Positions 1 to 10,700 of a stretch of 64,000 nt of DNA are shown in pieces. The DNA comes from Mesotaenium endlicherianum (taxonomy: Eukaryota > Streptophyta > Zygnematophyceae > Zygnematales > Mesotaeniaceae): NCBI GenBank assembly GCA_009602735.1, contig WELA01003606.1:80770-144769 (forward strand), in the 5' to 3' direction. Position numbers and translations under genes: made by a program. Below the pieces are notes generated by a model that was given only the letters and a program-made list of their open reading frames with translations, had not been told where the DNA came from and did no database searches. Position 1 is the first letter of the stretch, and the number at the start of each line of letters is the position of its first letter.

Positions 1-16
1 TGGTCAGGAGAAGTTA

Positions 17-691
17 GTGCCAGACCCCATCAGGAGACGAGCTCTTGTGCAGGAAATGCACGAGAACACTGGACACTATGGTGTCAAGAAGACGTATAGT
101 CTTTTAGAACTGTCTTACTGGTGGAGGGGCATGAAGCAGCAGTGTGAAGATGTGATCAAGGCTTGCCAAAGCTGTGATCGCGTCAAGGCTGGTTTTATAC
201 AGCAACATCCACACTTGCAACCTTTGCCGATCATGGGCCTAGGCCACCGCTGGAGCTGCGATCTCGCAGGTGAGCTACCGCTGTCTAAGCGAGGCAACAA
301 GTATATCATGGTCATGATTGAGCATTTCTCTAAGTGGATAGAGGTCGTGCCTCTGACTGCTAAGGAGAGTCTAGGGACCGCAAAAGCGCTCCTCAATAGT
401 GTGATTGTGCGTCATGGAGCTCCAGCAGAAGTGCTGACAGACCAAGGGTCTGATTTCCAAGGGCCTTTTCAGAAACTCTTGGATAGATGCTTTATCGATT
501 ATTGCACTACGTCTAGAGATCATCCGCAAGCACATGGTCTGGCAGAAAGGATGGTGCAAACCGTTAAGTCTGCTTTGCGCAAGTTTTGCCTTGAGCATGA
601 CAAGCGTGACTGGGATCTGGCCCTGCCATGGCTGGTTATGGGTTACAGATTTAGCAAGCAGGCTGCCTTGGCGAATTACTCGCCATATTAG
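17..691 (+). pseudogene. Integrase zinc-binding and DDE core region of copy A1
   Basis: The translation opens with an HHCC zinc-binding segment (His in HENTGH, then CQSCDR) and continues into a retroviral-type integrase core, with the first Asp in SCDLAGEL, the second in LTDQGSDF and the Glu in HGLAERM. This is the DDE fold that joins cDNA ends to target DNA in the nucleus. The order HHCC, DDE and then a C-terminal region is that of Ty3/gypsy integrases. It is a fossil copy and continues into the C-terminal reading frame at 716. Confidence 0.85.
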
Positions 692-715
692 ATACTGTTT
701 GGCAGAAGTCCAGTA

Positions 716-1318
716 GTGCCCAGCAGCACCAAGCTCGATATTGAACAGGTGAAAGACCTGGACAACCCTGATGAACTGCTAAAGGTGATGGTACGTCGTA
801 AGGCGTTATTTGAGCGCATGATGCCGGCTGCGCTGGACAATCTGAAAATTGCGCAGAAAAGAGATACGCAGCGTTACGCCAGGACGCGAGACGGGAGCTA
901 CCGCCTGCAGGTGACGCAGATTCAAGAAGGAGACTTTGTCTACCGCAAGCGCCAGACCAAGACCACCATCGACACCAGTTCAGGTGCAGTGATCTTATGC
1001 GTGAAACATGTGTTTGACAATGGTGTGTTAGAACTGGAAGGTTCTGATGGTAAAACCATGAGAGACCACGTGCAGAATTGCTCGCTATGCCATTTGCCAA
1101 ATATTGATCCTACGATTAGGGTTGTGCCCGAGGAATTGGTGCCAGCCACCCCTTCTGCCAGCTGCAAAGTGCTGGATGATCAGGAAGCAATGGTAACTTG
1201 CGATAAGTGTGGTGCCCGTTGGCACACTTTCTGCATTGGCAAGGAAGAGATTATGGCAGGACGATGGGAATGTCCTGACTCCTTTCCTAAACCCCCTAGC
1301 CGCAGGGCTGGAAAATAA
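716..1318 (+). pseudogene. Integrase C-terminal region with PHD-type zinc finger (copy A1)
   Basis: The first part, about residues 1-130, looks like the integrase C-terminal (GPY/F-like) region, with GDFVYRKRQTK as the small beta-barrel. It is followed near the end by a Cys/His cluster around TCDKCGARWHTFC and a Trp two residues before the last Cys group, as in PHD fingers. PHD fingers bind histone H3 tails, often at Lys4. Most plant gypsy integrases with an add-on carry a chromodomain here instead, as elements B and C do. The functional reading is inference; this is a fossil copy. Confidence 0.72.
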
Positions 1319-1353
1319 TAGCTTTCAGCAGAAAAGGCACGGACGCCTCAGCT

Positions 1354-1365
1354 GAAAGGGAGGGG
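1354..1365 (+). promoter_or_regulatory. Polypurine tract, copy A1
   Basis: An uninterrupted purine run, GAAAGGGAGGGG, sits immediately before the TGTAAGAGG start of block X. In LTR retrotransposons this primes plus-strand DNA, and its 3' edge marks the start of U3. The same run precedes X in the long copy at 27791-27802. Confidence 0.75.
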
Positions 1366-1669
1366 TGTAAGAGGAATTAAGACAAGGCAAGTATTTTTAA
1401 AATTTTCTGCTAAGTCTTAGGATAAGCAGATGGTGAGAGCTGGGTGAAGGATAACATTGCTCTGAGTGTTGGTCATGGTTGCATGGTGCAAGTTCAGGAG
1501 CCCAGGGATGGGTCAACCTTAGTAAGGCTTGTCTCCGACACACGTTCAAAGGTCGATCGACCATGTTTGCCCACACGTGAGGAGGGCCACCGACACATCG
1601 ACGAGGTCGAAGGCACACGTGCTGGAAGGCTACGCACGTGCCGAGGGATCGACACTGTTAGGCACGACA
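1366..1669 (+). repeat. Family A block X (first of two in copy A1)
   Basis: Begins TGTAAGAGG directly after the polypurine tract and ends GGCACGACA. Other copies are at 2923-3226, 17040-17343 and 27803-28104, and in reverse at 28223-28526. Two bases (AC) separate it from the following block Y. Confidence 0.85.
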
Positions 1670-1671
1670 AC

Positions 1672-2922
1672 TGTCGCGACTACTATTTGTTTGACGGTGC
1701 CGCACGCGTAGCGCAAGCTACGGCCACCCAGGTACGGAAAGTCAACGTTGACTCACCGACCACTTGACTGATTACATCGCAGTCAGCGGTTATGTCGACG
1801 TCAAGACCACTGGCAAGGGGTCAATGTGAATGTGTCCCACACCCAGGGATGGGGGAGGTTTTGACAGCATAAACAGCCGCGAGGCTAGAAGCTGGGGATC
1901 AGTGATAAGCCGCCCAGCAGGTACCAAGTCAGGTACTGTGTGACTGGCAGATTAAGCCAGGTCATGGCCGCAATGCCCAGATAGGTTACGGCCTCCCGAT
2001 TGGGAATCTTGAGCAAGTGGCATTTGCTTGTACACGCCGCTCAGGAGTTCTTAGCCATGAGCCAATTAGGCGTGACTGCCAGCTGAGAAGCTAAGCAGCC
2101 ACGCGCGACAATCACGAGGTGTGCATGCATGCCGAGTGACTACGAGTTTGAGTTGAACATGGCTAGGCAGAAGCGACATGCAGCTAAGCTTTGTGACTAA
2201 GCACGGCATTCTCGAAAGATGACGCTGTGTGGTGCCTGCGAATGGCACAAATCTTGCCTGAGACATGTCATTCACTCTCACACACTTTTGCCAAGAAGAA
2301 GGAGCAGAAGGAGCAGAAGGAAGAAGAAGGAGGGCGCAAAGAAGAAGAAGGAGTTCCCAAGGCCATTGAAGAGCCGAGGCCCCACGCTTCTGCCAACGCT
2401 GAAGATTCTTCTCAGTGTATCATAGATAAGTTAGGATTGTAGGAGTGCCCAAGAGGGAATCTCACTGTTGAAAGTAGGAGAATTGCAGAATAGAATCTGC
2501 TAGGAGAGTAGCACAGATTCGGCCGAACGTCACAAGTGTGGGTGAAGCAGCCTTAAAATGGTGAGTTGTGTGTTAGTTTCCAAGTTCTCAGAAGTCGCAT
2601 TCGCATCTCAAAGAGAGAGAGTAGTATTGGCAGATAAAGCTCTCAGTGAAGAACTGAGTGAGCCTAGCCACGCAGTGAAGAGCTGTTAAGGCGCGGAGTT
2701 AAGTGAAGAGCTTGACCCAGGCCAGCATAGACGTGTGGTTTCAGAGTTTTGTAAGCTGTGACTTGCGAAAGTTAAGCGAAAGCCTGAAGGGCGATTTCTC
2801 TGAACCTGACGTTGTATGTCAAGCTGCTTAGAGTGTAATTTCTGCAATCTACAATTTGCTCGCTTGTGAACCCAAGAACCTTAAGGCATAAAGCCTATGT
2901 GGAAGTAAGAGACTTCCGTCCT
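1672..2922 (+). repeat. Family A block Y
   Basis: Begins TGTCGCGACTAC and ends CTTCCGTCCT. Related copies are at 15813-17039 and 17494-18739, and in reverse at 28527-29351 plus 36032-36464. It contains a purine-rich AAG/AGG stretch near 2300-2365 and GA runs near 2610. The start of Y and the end of X form the imperfect inverted termini TGTCG...CGACA. Confidence 0.85.
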
Positions 2923-3226
2923 TGTAAGAGGAATTAAGGCAAGGCAAGTATTTTTAAAAAATTTCGCTAATTCTTAGGATAAGCAGATGGTGAGAGCTGG
3001 GTGAAGGAGAACATTGCTCTGAGTGTTGGTCATGGTTGTATGGTGCAAGTTCAGGAGCCCAGGGATGGGTCAACCTTGGTAAGGCTTGTCTCCAACACAC
3101 GTGCGAAGGTCGACCGACCATGTTTGCCCACACGTGAGGAGGGCCACCGACACATCGACCAGGTCGAAGGCACACGTGGTGGAAGGCTACGCACGTGCCA
3201 AGGGACCAACACTGTTAGGCACGACA
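2923..3226 (+). repeat. Family A block X (second, terminal)
   Basis: Directly continuous with the end of Y and ends in CGACA at 3226, where family A sequence stops abruptly. It is one arm of the inverted X repeats whose partner is 28223-28526. I propose that recombination between the two inverted the sequence between them. Confidence 0.85.
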
Positions 3227-3366
3227 TCCATAACTATCTCAATACTTGACCAAATTTGATGAACTTTTTATCAAAATGTTCAAAAAAATGCATTCTACAG
3301 TGCTATACAATCAAAACATACTTTCATGAAACTCAGAAATGCACTTTATAAACCTATGACCTTACA
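3227..3366 (-). repeat. First 140 bp of a family C LTR, reversed
   Basis: The reverse complement matches the start of the C 3' LTR at 42395-42534 at nearly every position, from TGTAAGGTCATA to the TATGGA near 42534. It stops exactly at the family A boundary on one side and at the LTR's own TG start on the other. The rest of a C LTR begins at 36465, so this looks like the displaced left half of that LTR. Confidence 0.85.
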
Positions 3367-3596
3367 GTGTGCGTGGGGGGCATGTCGCACACGTGAGGAG
3401 AGCACGCACGGCTGCCGCCCGCACGCACGCACTCCTCCATTTCAAAAGATAAGTGCATCCCGCCTCCTCCTTGTCCTTCTTATCTCAACTAAGTTTTTGC
3501 TTTCACCTGTCCAGGAATGAGGAGGGAGGGGCGGTTGATGGACTAGAGCTGCCAGCTGGCTGGCCTCGGAGCCAGGCAGTGTGGGAGAGACTTCGT

Positions 3597-3650
3597 TGCT
3601 GCTTCTATCTCTTTACTGCTGCTGCCTGTTGCTGCTGCTGCTGCTTGCTT
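3597..3650. repeat. CTG-rich trinucleotide repeat
   Basis: Interrupted run of TGC/CTG units. It generates Leu/Cys-rich or Gln-rich open frames on the two strands, which I do not regard as genes. Confidence 0.8.
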
Positions 3651-4204
3651 CTCGGTTGTGCTTGCTCGCTAGATGGTGTGTCGCACTGGACTTGTGTTGT
3701 TCGGCAACACACACACTCACTCCGCCGCTCTGTTGCTCTTGTGGGGATGGTGCTGGCGTTGGTGGGTGCTGACGTTGGTTGCAGCACTCCAAGGAGGGGG
3801 AATATGATAATTTGAACGTTAAAAGGAACCCACTAATCTGAGGGCAGGTGAGCTAGTCATGTGCGACCAGGGAGGAGGCTAGTCTGAGGGCAGGTTCAAT
3901 TGGAGGGGTCTTCTGGAACTGTTTCTCGTGGTGCTATTATGTCTCCCCCCGCAGATCCCGGACCCGTGCATTTAAGCAAAAGCTCGTCACGCCATGCCAC
4001 TTGTCCACGCATGCGTCCACACTATTGCCCGCCTGCTGGGTGACAGTGTGGTGCTCATGGACAGGTGGCACCCAACCCCGGCCCTTGTGCACGTGGGGCC
4101 TTGTCTGTCGACTTTACGTCGGTTGGCGGGTCTTTTCTTTGCCAAGGGCCAACCATTGCTGCCAAGTGGCAGCACACGTTTTGTTTTTTCCTACATCAGC
4201 ATCG

Positions 4205-4345
4205 ATGTTGCTCGCTCCGCTGTCTGCCTGCCTGCCTGCCTGCCTACCTTCCTGCTTGTTTGTCTGCGTACCTGCCTGGCTGCACACCGGTCTGCCTATC
4301 TGCCTGCCTGCCTGCCTGCTTGTCTGCGTGCCTATCTGCCTTTCT
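4205..4345. repeat. CTGC tetranucleotide microsatellite
   Basis: Imperfect CTGC/CTGT/CTAC units with several perfect stretches. A period of four keeps all three frames open and explains the Cys/Leu/Pro-rich overlapping ORFs of 130-185 codons here. Confidence 0.85.
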
Positions 4346-6346
4346 GTGTGTATGCCGTCTTTGTGTCTTTGTCGTTTACACTGTCCTTGGCAGGCGGGTG
4401 CGGCTGAAGCGCGTGCTCGTAGCTGCATCTGCCAGAGAGCAGCGGCTGGTCCCAAACAGCGACACTCTTTCAAGGTGACAATTCGATGCCACTCCGTCCT
4501 CATTTGTCTAAGAATGGAGTACGTGACCGCTTGTTTGCACCACGCTGTCCGTCTGTAATTTTAGCAGGAGGGAAGCAAGACGGAGATAGGCAAGCCGTGA
4601 GAAAAGGCATGTGAAGAAGCAAAGAGGCAGGCAGGTGGTGTGGTGCACAGTGAGTGTGTGTGTGTGTAACTCTATTTGTTTTAGTCCTTGGCTCAGGTCA
4701 CTAGGGGGCCTCGGGCAGCTGTAGGCTTGAAAGTGCAGAGAGGCCATGTCATGGCCCTAGCCGATCGACGCGCCGAAAGTCCAAAAATGTTGACCTCCTT
4801 ATGCCAATGCCGCAGGATTGTACAGCCACCTTTCTGAGAGAGTGACTGAACCTTGGAAGTGCTTCTTATGACTGAGCAGATGTGGACTTCAGCGATATTG
4901 GCACAAAGGTGAAGACAGTCACATAGAGTTGATTCGATACATTAGAGTAGAACTGCCACAATAAGACTTAGGTCAAAATTCTCATTGACATATTTAAATC
5001 TGTATAGTTAGGTGTGATGTAATGTGTTAGACTAGCAGTTGCTACGACTATGAACAACACAGCATTGTAGCCAAGAGAGGCACTTGCATGCACGTATAAG
5101 CGTAGCATGTGCTCCATTGTACATTCTTTCATTATTATCTGAAGCATTCTGGTCCGGTCGCATGGTGCCTGTGGGGCACGCATGCATTGGGAACAGGCCA
5201 CGCCGACCTCTCTCCACAGAGTGAAGTTACTTGGTTATGATTGAGAAGCACTGTTTAAACTTTATCCCTCGATCCGTTAGGACCTCCCTCCGAAGATCGA
5301 TATCCCCAATCGAGTAGTTTAGCATTGCACTATATAGAGGTTGGCCAGCCCACTCACACGCTCGGAGTGCCTCGCAGTAGGTAGGATCTCGTTGCCACTT
5401 GACGACAGGTTTCGAATCCAATCTAGGGTCCCGCTCCAACTAGAAAACCACGTTGCGGTGTAGGTCGAGCCGATAGCTGACGACATACAATGTGTATGAA
5501 AGTTCCATGTATTGTGCAGTCATGTTCTCTGTGTGACTTGCAATGGCGTACCTTTTCACCGCGCTTGTATGATGAATGTAGTGCTTGTATTTTGTGGCAA
5601 TGCACTGAGTGGGCTACAATGCTCCAAGGAATCGCCTGTATGTTGCATGTCACATCATGCCGTTGCACAATGGCAGTGCCACCCGACAGTATGTTTGAGG
5701 TGTTCATGGGTTTGAATCTCGGGGCTGGTATATACCCAAACATGATTTTTGAACAGTTTTATTTGCCCCTTCAATAGGTGTTGCTTTGATTGATGGTCTC
5801 CATGACTAGTACACCTTTTCTGTGCCACAATTGTGGCCAACCAACGACTCGTTGCAACTTATGTGCATGGACACGCAGTTATAGTTTTGTCCCCTCACAT
5901 GCATATTGAGGCACGCGTAAGGCTCCCTTGCATACAACTGTTGCTTGCTTAAACAACACTGACATACGGAGAAGTCAACACCGATATCAACATACAGAAA
6001 GTCAATGAACTCTTTCTGAAAATAAACTTCTGGAAGATCCCCGTAGAAAAAGTTGACCGTAGAGCATAGTATACTTCTATACATTTGCAACACTTGAAGG
6101 CGTTGGAATGGGTAGAGTCTTTTATCTATATTGTGCCAACATTTTCATCAGTGGGTTGGCTACATACACCAGTTTCTATTGTGCTCTACTTCACATGCTG
6201 ACCTACGTACAGCCTCAACCCCCTCTCCCAGTGTTTAAAAATATAAGTCCTAACTAGTCTGGCAGCAGGTGTTACAAAGGCTCTTCACACTCGGCACAAC
6301 TTTCTGGCCTAGGCAGACAACTGAATGGACGGACATCAGGCGCGTG

Positions 6347-6393
6347 GCCCAACGCTGCTGTTGCCCCTGCTGCTGCTGCTGTTGCTTGTGCCC
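6347..6393. repeat. CTG/TGC trinucleotide repeat
   Basis: Short run of GCTGCTGTTGCC and CTGCTG units. Low-complexity sequence with no gene assigned. Confidence 0.7.
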
Positions 6394-6889
6394 TTCTTAT
6401 GTCAGCTCTCAACACACGACCTCTATTACTATCATGAACAGCAGTCACAAGACTTCATATTGTCAGCACACTATTGCCAGTGAGAGCATGGCCTGAAGCA
6501 CACCAGGGAACAGAGAAGGAGAGAGCAAAGGAGAGGAATGCACAGTAAGGACAGGTCAGAAGTACAAGATTCGAAGGGGGGGGTGGAGAGAGGGAAGGAG
6601 AGACGGGCAGATTGGAGTTAATGGACGCGGCAGAGGGCCGCTACCTTACGTCGTTTGATTGCGCCAAATTGAACTTGACCATGGGTGCTTGCTGCCATTG
6701 CGTGGCTGCGCGCCCCTTGCTGCTGCATCCCCGGCAAACCCTTACCTACATCTAGCATAGCCTGAAAAGGACAGTCCAAAGTGGCCTCAGCTCATCTGCT
6801 CTTGCTCCTTCTGCTTATATATTTGTGCTGCTTATGCCTTGCGCAGGGCTAAGTAACTGCTAGGCCGAGAAGTTGGGTTGGCCAATTTT

Positions 6890-6909
6890 GGGCGGAGGGG
6901 GGGGGGGAG
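6890..6909. repeat. Guanine homopolymer-like run
   Basis: A run of about a dozen G with flanking GGCGGA. A likely sequencing or assembly weak point. Confidence 0.7.
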
Positions 6910-6959
6910 TGGCACTCGTTGCCGTAGAGCGTGGATACTTGGGAATCATTACCCAAGTA

Positions 6960-7003
6960 GCTCATCAGTACCTACTACCCTACTCATCAGTACCTACTAC
7001 CGT
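6960..7003. repeat. Short direct repeat, two units
   Basis: The 19-base unit CTCATCAGTACCTACTACC occurs twice, only three bases apart. Confidence 0.8.
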
Positions 7004-7778
7004 AGCATGGACAGCTGGCGCATAGTCTAGCAGGTTGGTGTGTACCTTGATGTGCACATTTTTTGCCAGTTACTTTTAGACTAGGGTAACCTTAATTTGG
7101 ATCCACTTGACTTTTATTCTTAAATACGTCATACAATATACTTATATGGGCACTTCGAAGTTCTCTTAACATAGATGCAATGTACAGAGAACGTGTTGCT
7201 GTCAGAACATTGAAGATTCTGTTTAATTTGTGCCACTTCAAAGCTCATATCAATAGTTTTCAGGTAAGAGAGCTCAAGCCCTTTCTATTGTGTATGGACA
7301 GTCAGATGTTAATAGCTGCCTGAACGGCACTGAATGCAGCATTTCACTTCCATCAATCAGCAGTTGGTCTACTGCTAGAATAGCCGCTTGTCTCATGAGG
7401 ACTTTGACTCTCTTCAATGTTGATGCTGCACTTGAAAACACAAGGCCCCAGAGCAGGCCTCTAAGACCTCCTTGCAATGGCCCTAAAGTAGGGGCTTACT
7501 GCATCCACCTTGAATAGGCGACCTAGAACAGGCTTAGGTGGTCAGGTGCACAATGAAGGGGCACTACATGTAAATTGGGAGTTGAAAGACAAATAGCCTT
7601 TGTTTCTACTTGGAATCCAGTGCTCTAAACAATTCTCGCCAATTACGAGCCATGAACATGCGAGAAATCTTGTTTACGGAGCTGACTCCAACGAGGAGCT
7701 TCACATAAAGCATTACATATAAATGATCATGCTTACTAAAGAAACCCACCCTACTATACACATACTAAAAAGCCTGCA

Positions 7779-10700
7779 CTACACTGATGCTGCAACAACC
7801 TCACTAGAGACATGTGGTGCTGACTCAGCTTTTGAAGCTCCTAGTAAGGGACCTGCATCGCACACTCTAGCAGCTGCTTGCCGACCTGACAAAGTTGCTC
7901 CCTCCATGCTGTCAATGTAGTCCTGCAATTGGCATGCATAAAAATATTAAGTGAAGCTGTAACAGGAATAGTCATGATAGCATACCAGACCTAGCAACAT
8001 CACATTTTGTAGAAACACGCCTCATCACTGTGTGCCATCCATCCTGCCTCGCAGTGGTGGACATGAGCTCATCAAACGTGTCCACAGAAGACAAATACAC
8101 AAGAAGCAGGTACAATAGAAATGTCAATATGTTCCAAAATAAATACAGAATGATAAGAATTTACCTGTTTGGTATAAGAGCCAGCAAGGAAGAAGTTGGG
8201 AACGGGGGTCTTCTGGTCAGGCCTGTACACGTCCATGCCCGGCGCCTCCCTGTAGAGTGACTGGCCAATCTTCACCACCGATGACCAGATGACCTCGAGC
8301 CCCTCAGCCGAGGGGAAGAGCACCTTGATCTGCCCAGGTGAAACCCACATATGCGGCCACGTGAGACCTGAATGCTGCTGGTGATGTGCCATGCCACATG
8401 TATCAATGTTTACCCATCTGTCTCCATTCTAACTCAAGATGCTAGGGGCCAGCATGAGCCCATTAGTTGCATAGCAAATGGCACAAGTGTGAATTGACCG
8501 GTTTTGCGCAGGCCAAGAGTGCGGTGCCTGCAACTGGTGACGTGAGAGAGCCCGAGCCCAGGAGTAGACCACCGTCTTCAAGCTTGACAACGCATGCTGG
8601 AGATATAGGGGAGCATACCTGACTGTCAACTGCCGCCACAATTTCTTCGTTACTTTTGGGCATATAAGGGTCAGCTGGTGTCAGGACACACCTGCGCGCA
8701 GATAAGACATACCCATACACGGTCATTGTGCTGCTTCCACCAAGCAGAACTACATCAGAAAACAGTGGTGCTACCGAGTATGGGCGGTAAGCCTAGGAGG
8801 AGGAAGTCAGGTGACGTACTGCATGAGTGAACCTTGCCCCTCTTTGTAATAATCCACAGGCGATGTGAGTGCCAAATCAGCGAAGCAGGAGAAGTCGGCA
8901 TCGGCTGAGTACAGCAAATTGTCCACTCCCGCCGACCTCGCCAGTTCCCTGTTTCCGCATACACAATTCAAACAGGTCAGGCATGGATAGCAAACAAAGG
9001 AATGTCCAAATCTGCCGACACGCACCTCAACCCCGCCATGGTAGCTACACCACTGTTCTGGAAATCCAAGTCCACACATGCATCCATTTGCCCAGTGCAA
9101 GAAGTGAAGGGGGCTAGGCTAAGCTGAGCTTACCGGGACCGCTGGATGTCCTTCATCTCGGTGACCCAGCCGTTGTAGCGCAGCTGCACGGTGATGACGG
9201 GCACGCCCACCAGCTTGTAGATCTTCTCAAACTGGGGCCACTTGCTCCACGCGGACGGCAACAGCCTTTTGATGCCCGGCACATCGCAGGCTGCTCATCA
9301 TCACAGTCATCCGTCAATCCCTCCGCACCTAAGCAGACCATGGTTCACAGATCATAACACGTGTTCCTCAGAAAGGTGACATTTCCAATATAGTGCAGAC
9401 ATTTGTATGACAGTCCAAGTGTGGCAGCATAGGGCCATCCCAGTCCACCTTCCCATACAATTCATTAGAAACGTAACGGACAGGAAACGAGCCAAGTTAG
9501 AGATATACCTGCGACATAAGCATCAGCCGTGACTACTTGCTTCTTTCCTGCCTGCAACACAGCCCACAACCTCCCAATAAGTACAAAATGAATGAGGCAT
9601 GAGCCTCAAACATAGGCCGAGAAAAGTCCTCGAAGAAGGGGCATAATAAGGAGGTATCGTCCTTATCATGCCTCATTGTAGGCGCTTGCTTCACATGGAC
9701 ACAACGAGCACGACTCCACTGCAGGCAACAACATCCATACATGTCCTCACTGCTCCCCTGGCTACACGATTGCCCATCATTGCACTTACACACGTGCACA
9801 CACGCACCTGCACCCGCACCGACATATAGCAGCAGCCTGGTGGATATTGCTAATGGACAAGGCTGGAGAGAAAGCGCCCACCAAAATACCCAAGGGGCAA
9901 GAAAGCGGAATACCTTGATCATAGAAATACCTGTGACTCGAGTCTCCCCATCCTCCCCTTCCTCGTACTGAATTTCGTCACTAGCCCACCTAAGATGGAT
10001 CCTGCAAGGGCAGGAGAAGCACATGCATATATATATCTAAGTACACATCCTGCAATGTACTGCAGTACAAAAGTCATTACGGAATACTTGACTATGGATA
10101 AATCATGACACTACCTATTTCAGATCGCAATGTTCTCAGACTGTTGTGCAACTAAGAGAGTTTAATTAGTCACATTTAGCCCTGCATTCATGCTGGGACA
10201 TGCATTGCCTCAATGAGCCAAAAGAGCAGCTGTTATGATGCACATGTTCAAGCAAGGTTGTAGAAGACCACTAACACAAAATATTCCCAATCTTGTGAAT
10301 GCACAGCATCATTGCACTCAACACATAGGGGACATATATTTCATTGTCATAATGATATGATGAGCCATCTGATTTTTTTTTGGACATCCCACCCTACAAA
10401 TCACACATCCCCAACAGCATAGGCAATGGGAGCATGTATGTACCGGGTCCTCGTCATCCTCATCAGAACTGCGTATGCTTAAGTACTGTCAGTGACGCAA
10501 CACCCATCATGCTACTCCCATCTCATGGAAAAGCATAGCATGCACCAAGAATGCAACAGGAACCTGTAACCCAGTGATGCGGCATCACGATGAGGTTCTC
10601 AGCGCCTCCTTTGGGCGTGTACCTGCCCCCTCGGTCGGTGATGTATTTAGCGATGGGCCCACTCAAGTAGTTGTCAGGTGAACCGTTGAGCATGCGCAGC

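Larger units (their letters stand above)
1..3226 (+). mobile_element. Family A Ty3/gypsy element, 3' part (copy A1, cut by window edge)
   Basis: The interior reads integrase core, integrase C-terminal region, PHD-type finger, then a polypurine tract and three repeat blocks X (1366-1669), Y (1672-2922) and X (2923-3226). It matches the longer copy at 17494-28104 closely over the coding part. The last X ends in CGACA and is followed directly by LTR sequence of another family. The copy is broken (a few interruptions in the visible part); its 5' part lies outside the window. The X-Y-X tail is the fullest 3' end of this family in the window and shows how the family is built. Confidence 0.85.
3367..7778. 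other. Region without a supported gene, with simple repeats
   Basis: About 4.4 kb with no reading frame that I can assign to a family. Simple repeats are common and are listed separately. Short minus-strand open stretches lie between about 5.2 and 6.1 kb, but I do not recognise them. The part next to 7778 should include the 3' untranslated region of the desaturase gene. In the proposed ancestral arrangement this region flanked the 5' end of element C. Confidence 0.5.

Noticed and set aside
1672-3226. The Y-X at the end of copy A1 as an independent solo insertion next to A1
   Set aside because: The bases before 1672 (CAAC) match neither the present right flank (TCCA) nor the predicted ancestral one (ATGT), so there is no target duplication. 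It is better seen as the tail of A1 itself.
3994-4558. Cys/Leu/Pro-rich proteins of 130-185 residues in several frames
   Set aside because: They are produced by the CTGC tetranucleotide repeat, which keeps all frames open.
7274-7517. Short ORFs on both strands just beyond the ZDS stop
   Set aside because: Composition and length fit chance, and the position fits the 3' untranslated region or flank of ZDS.
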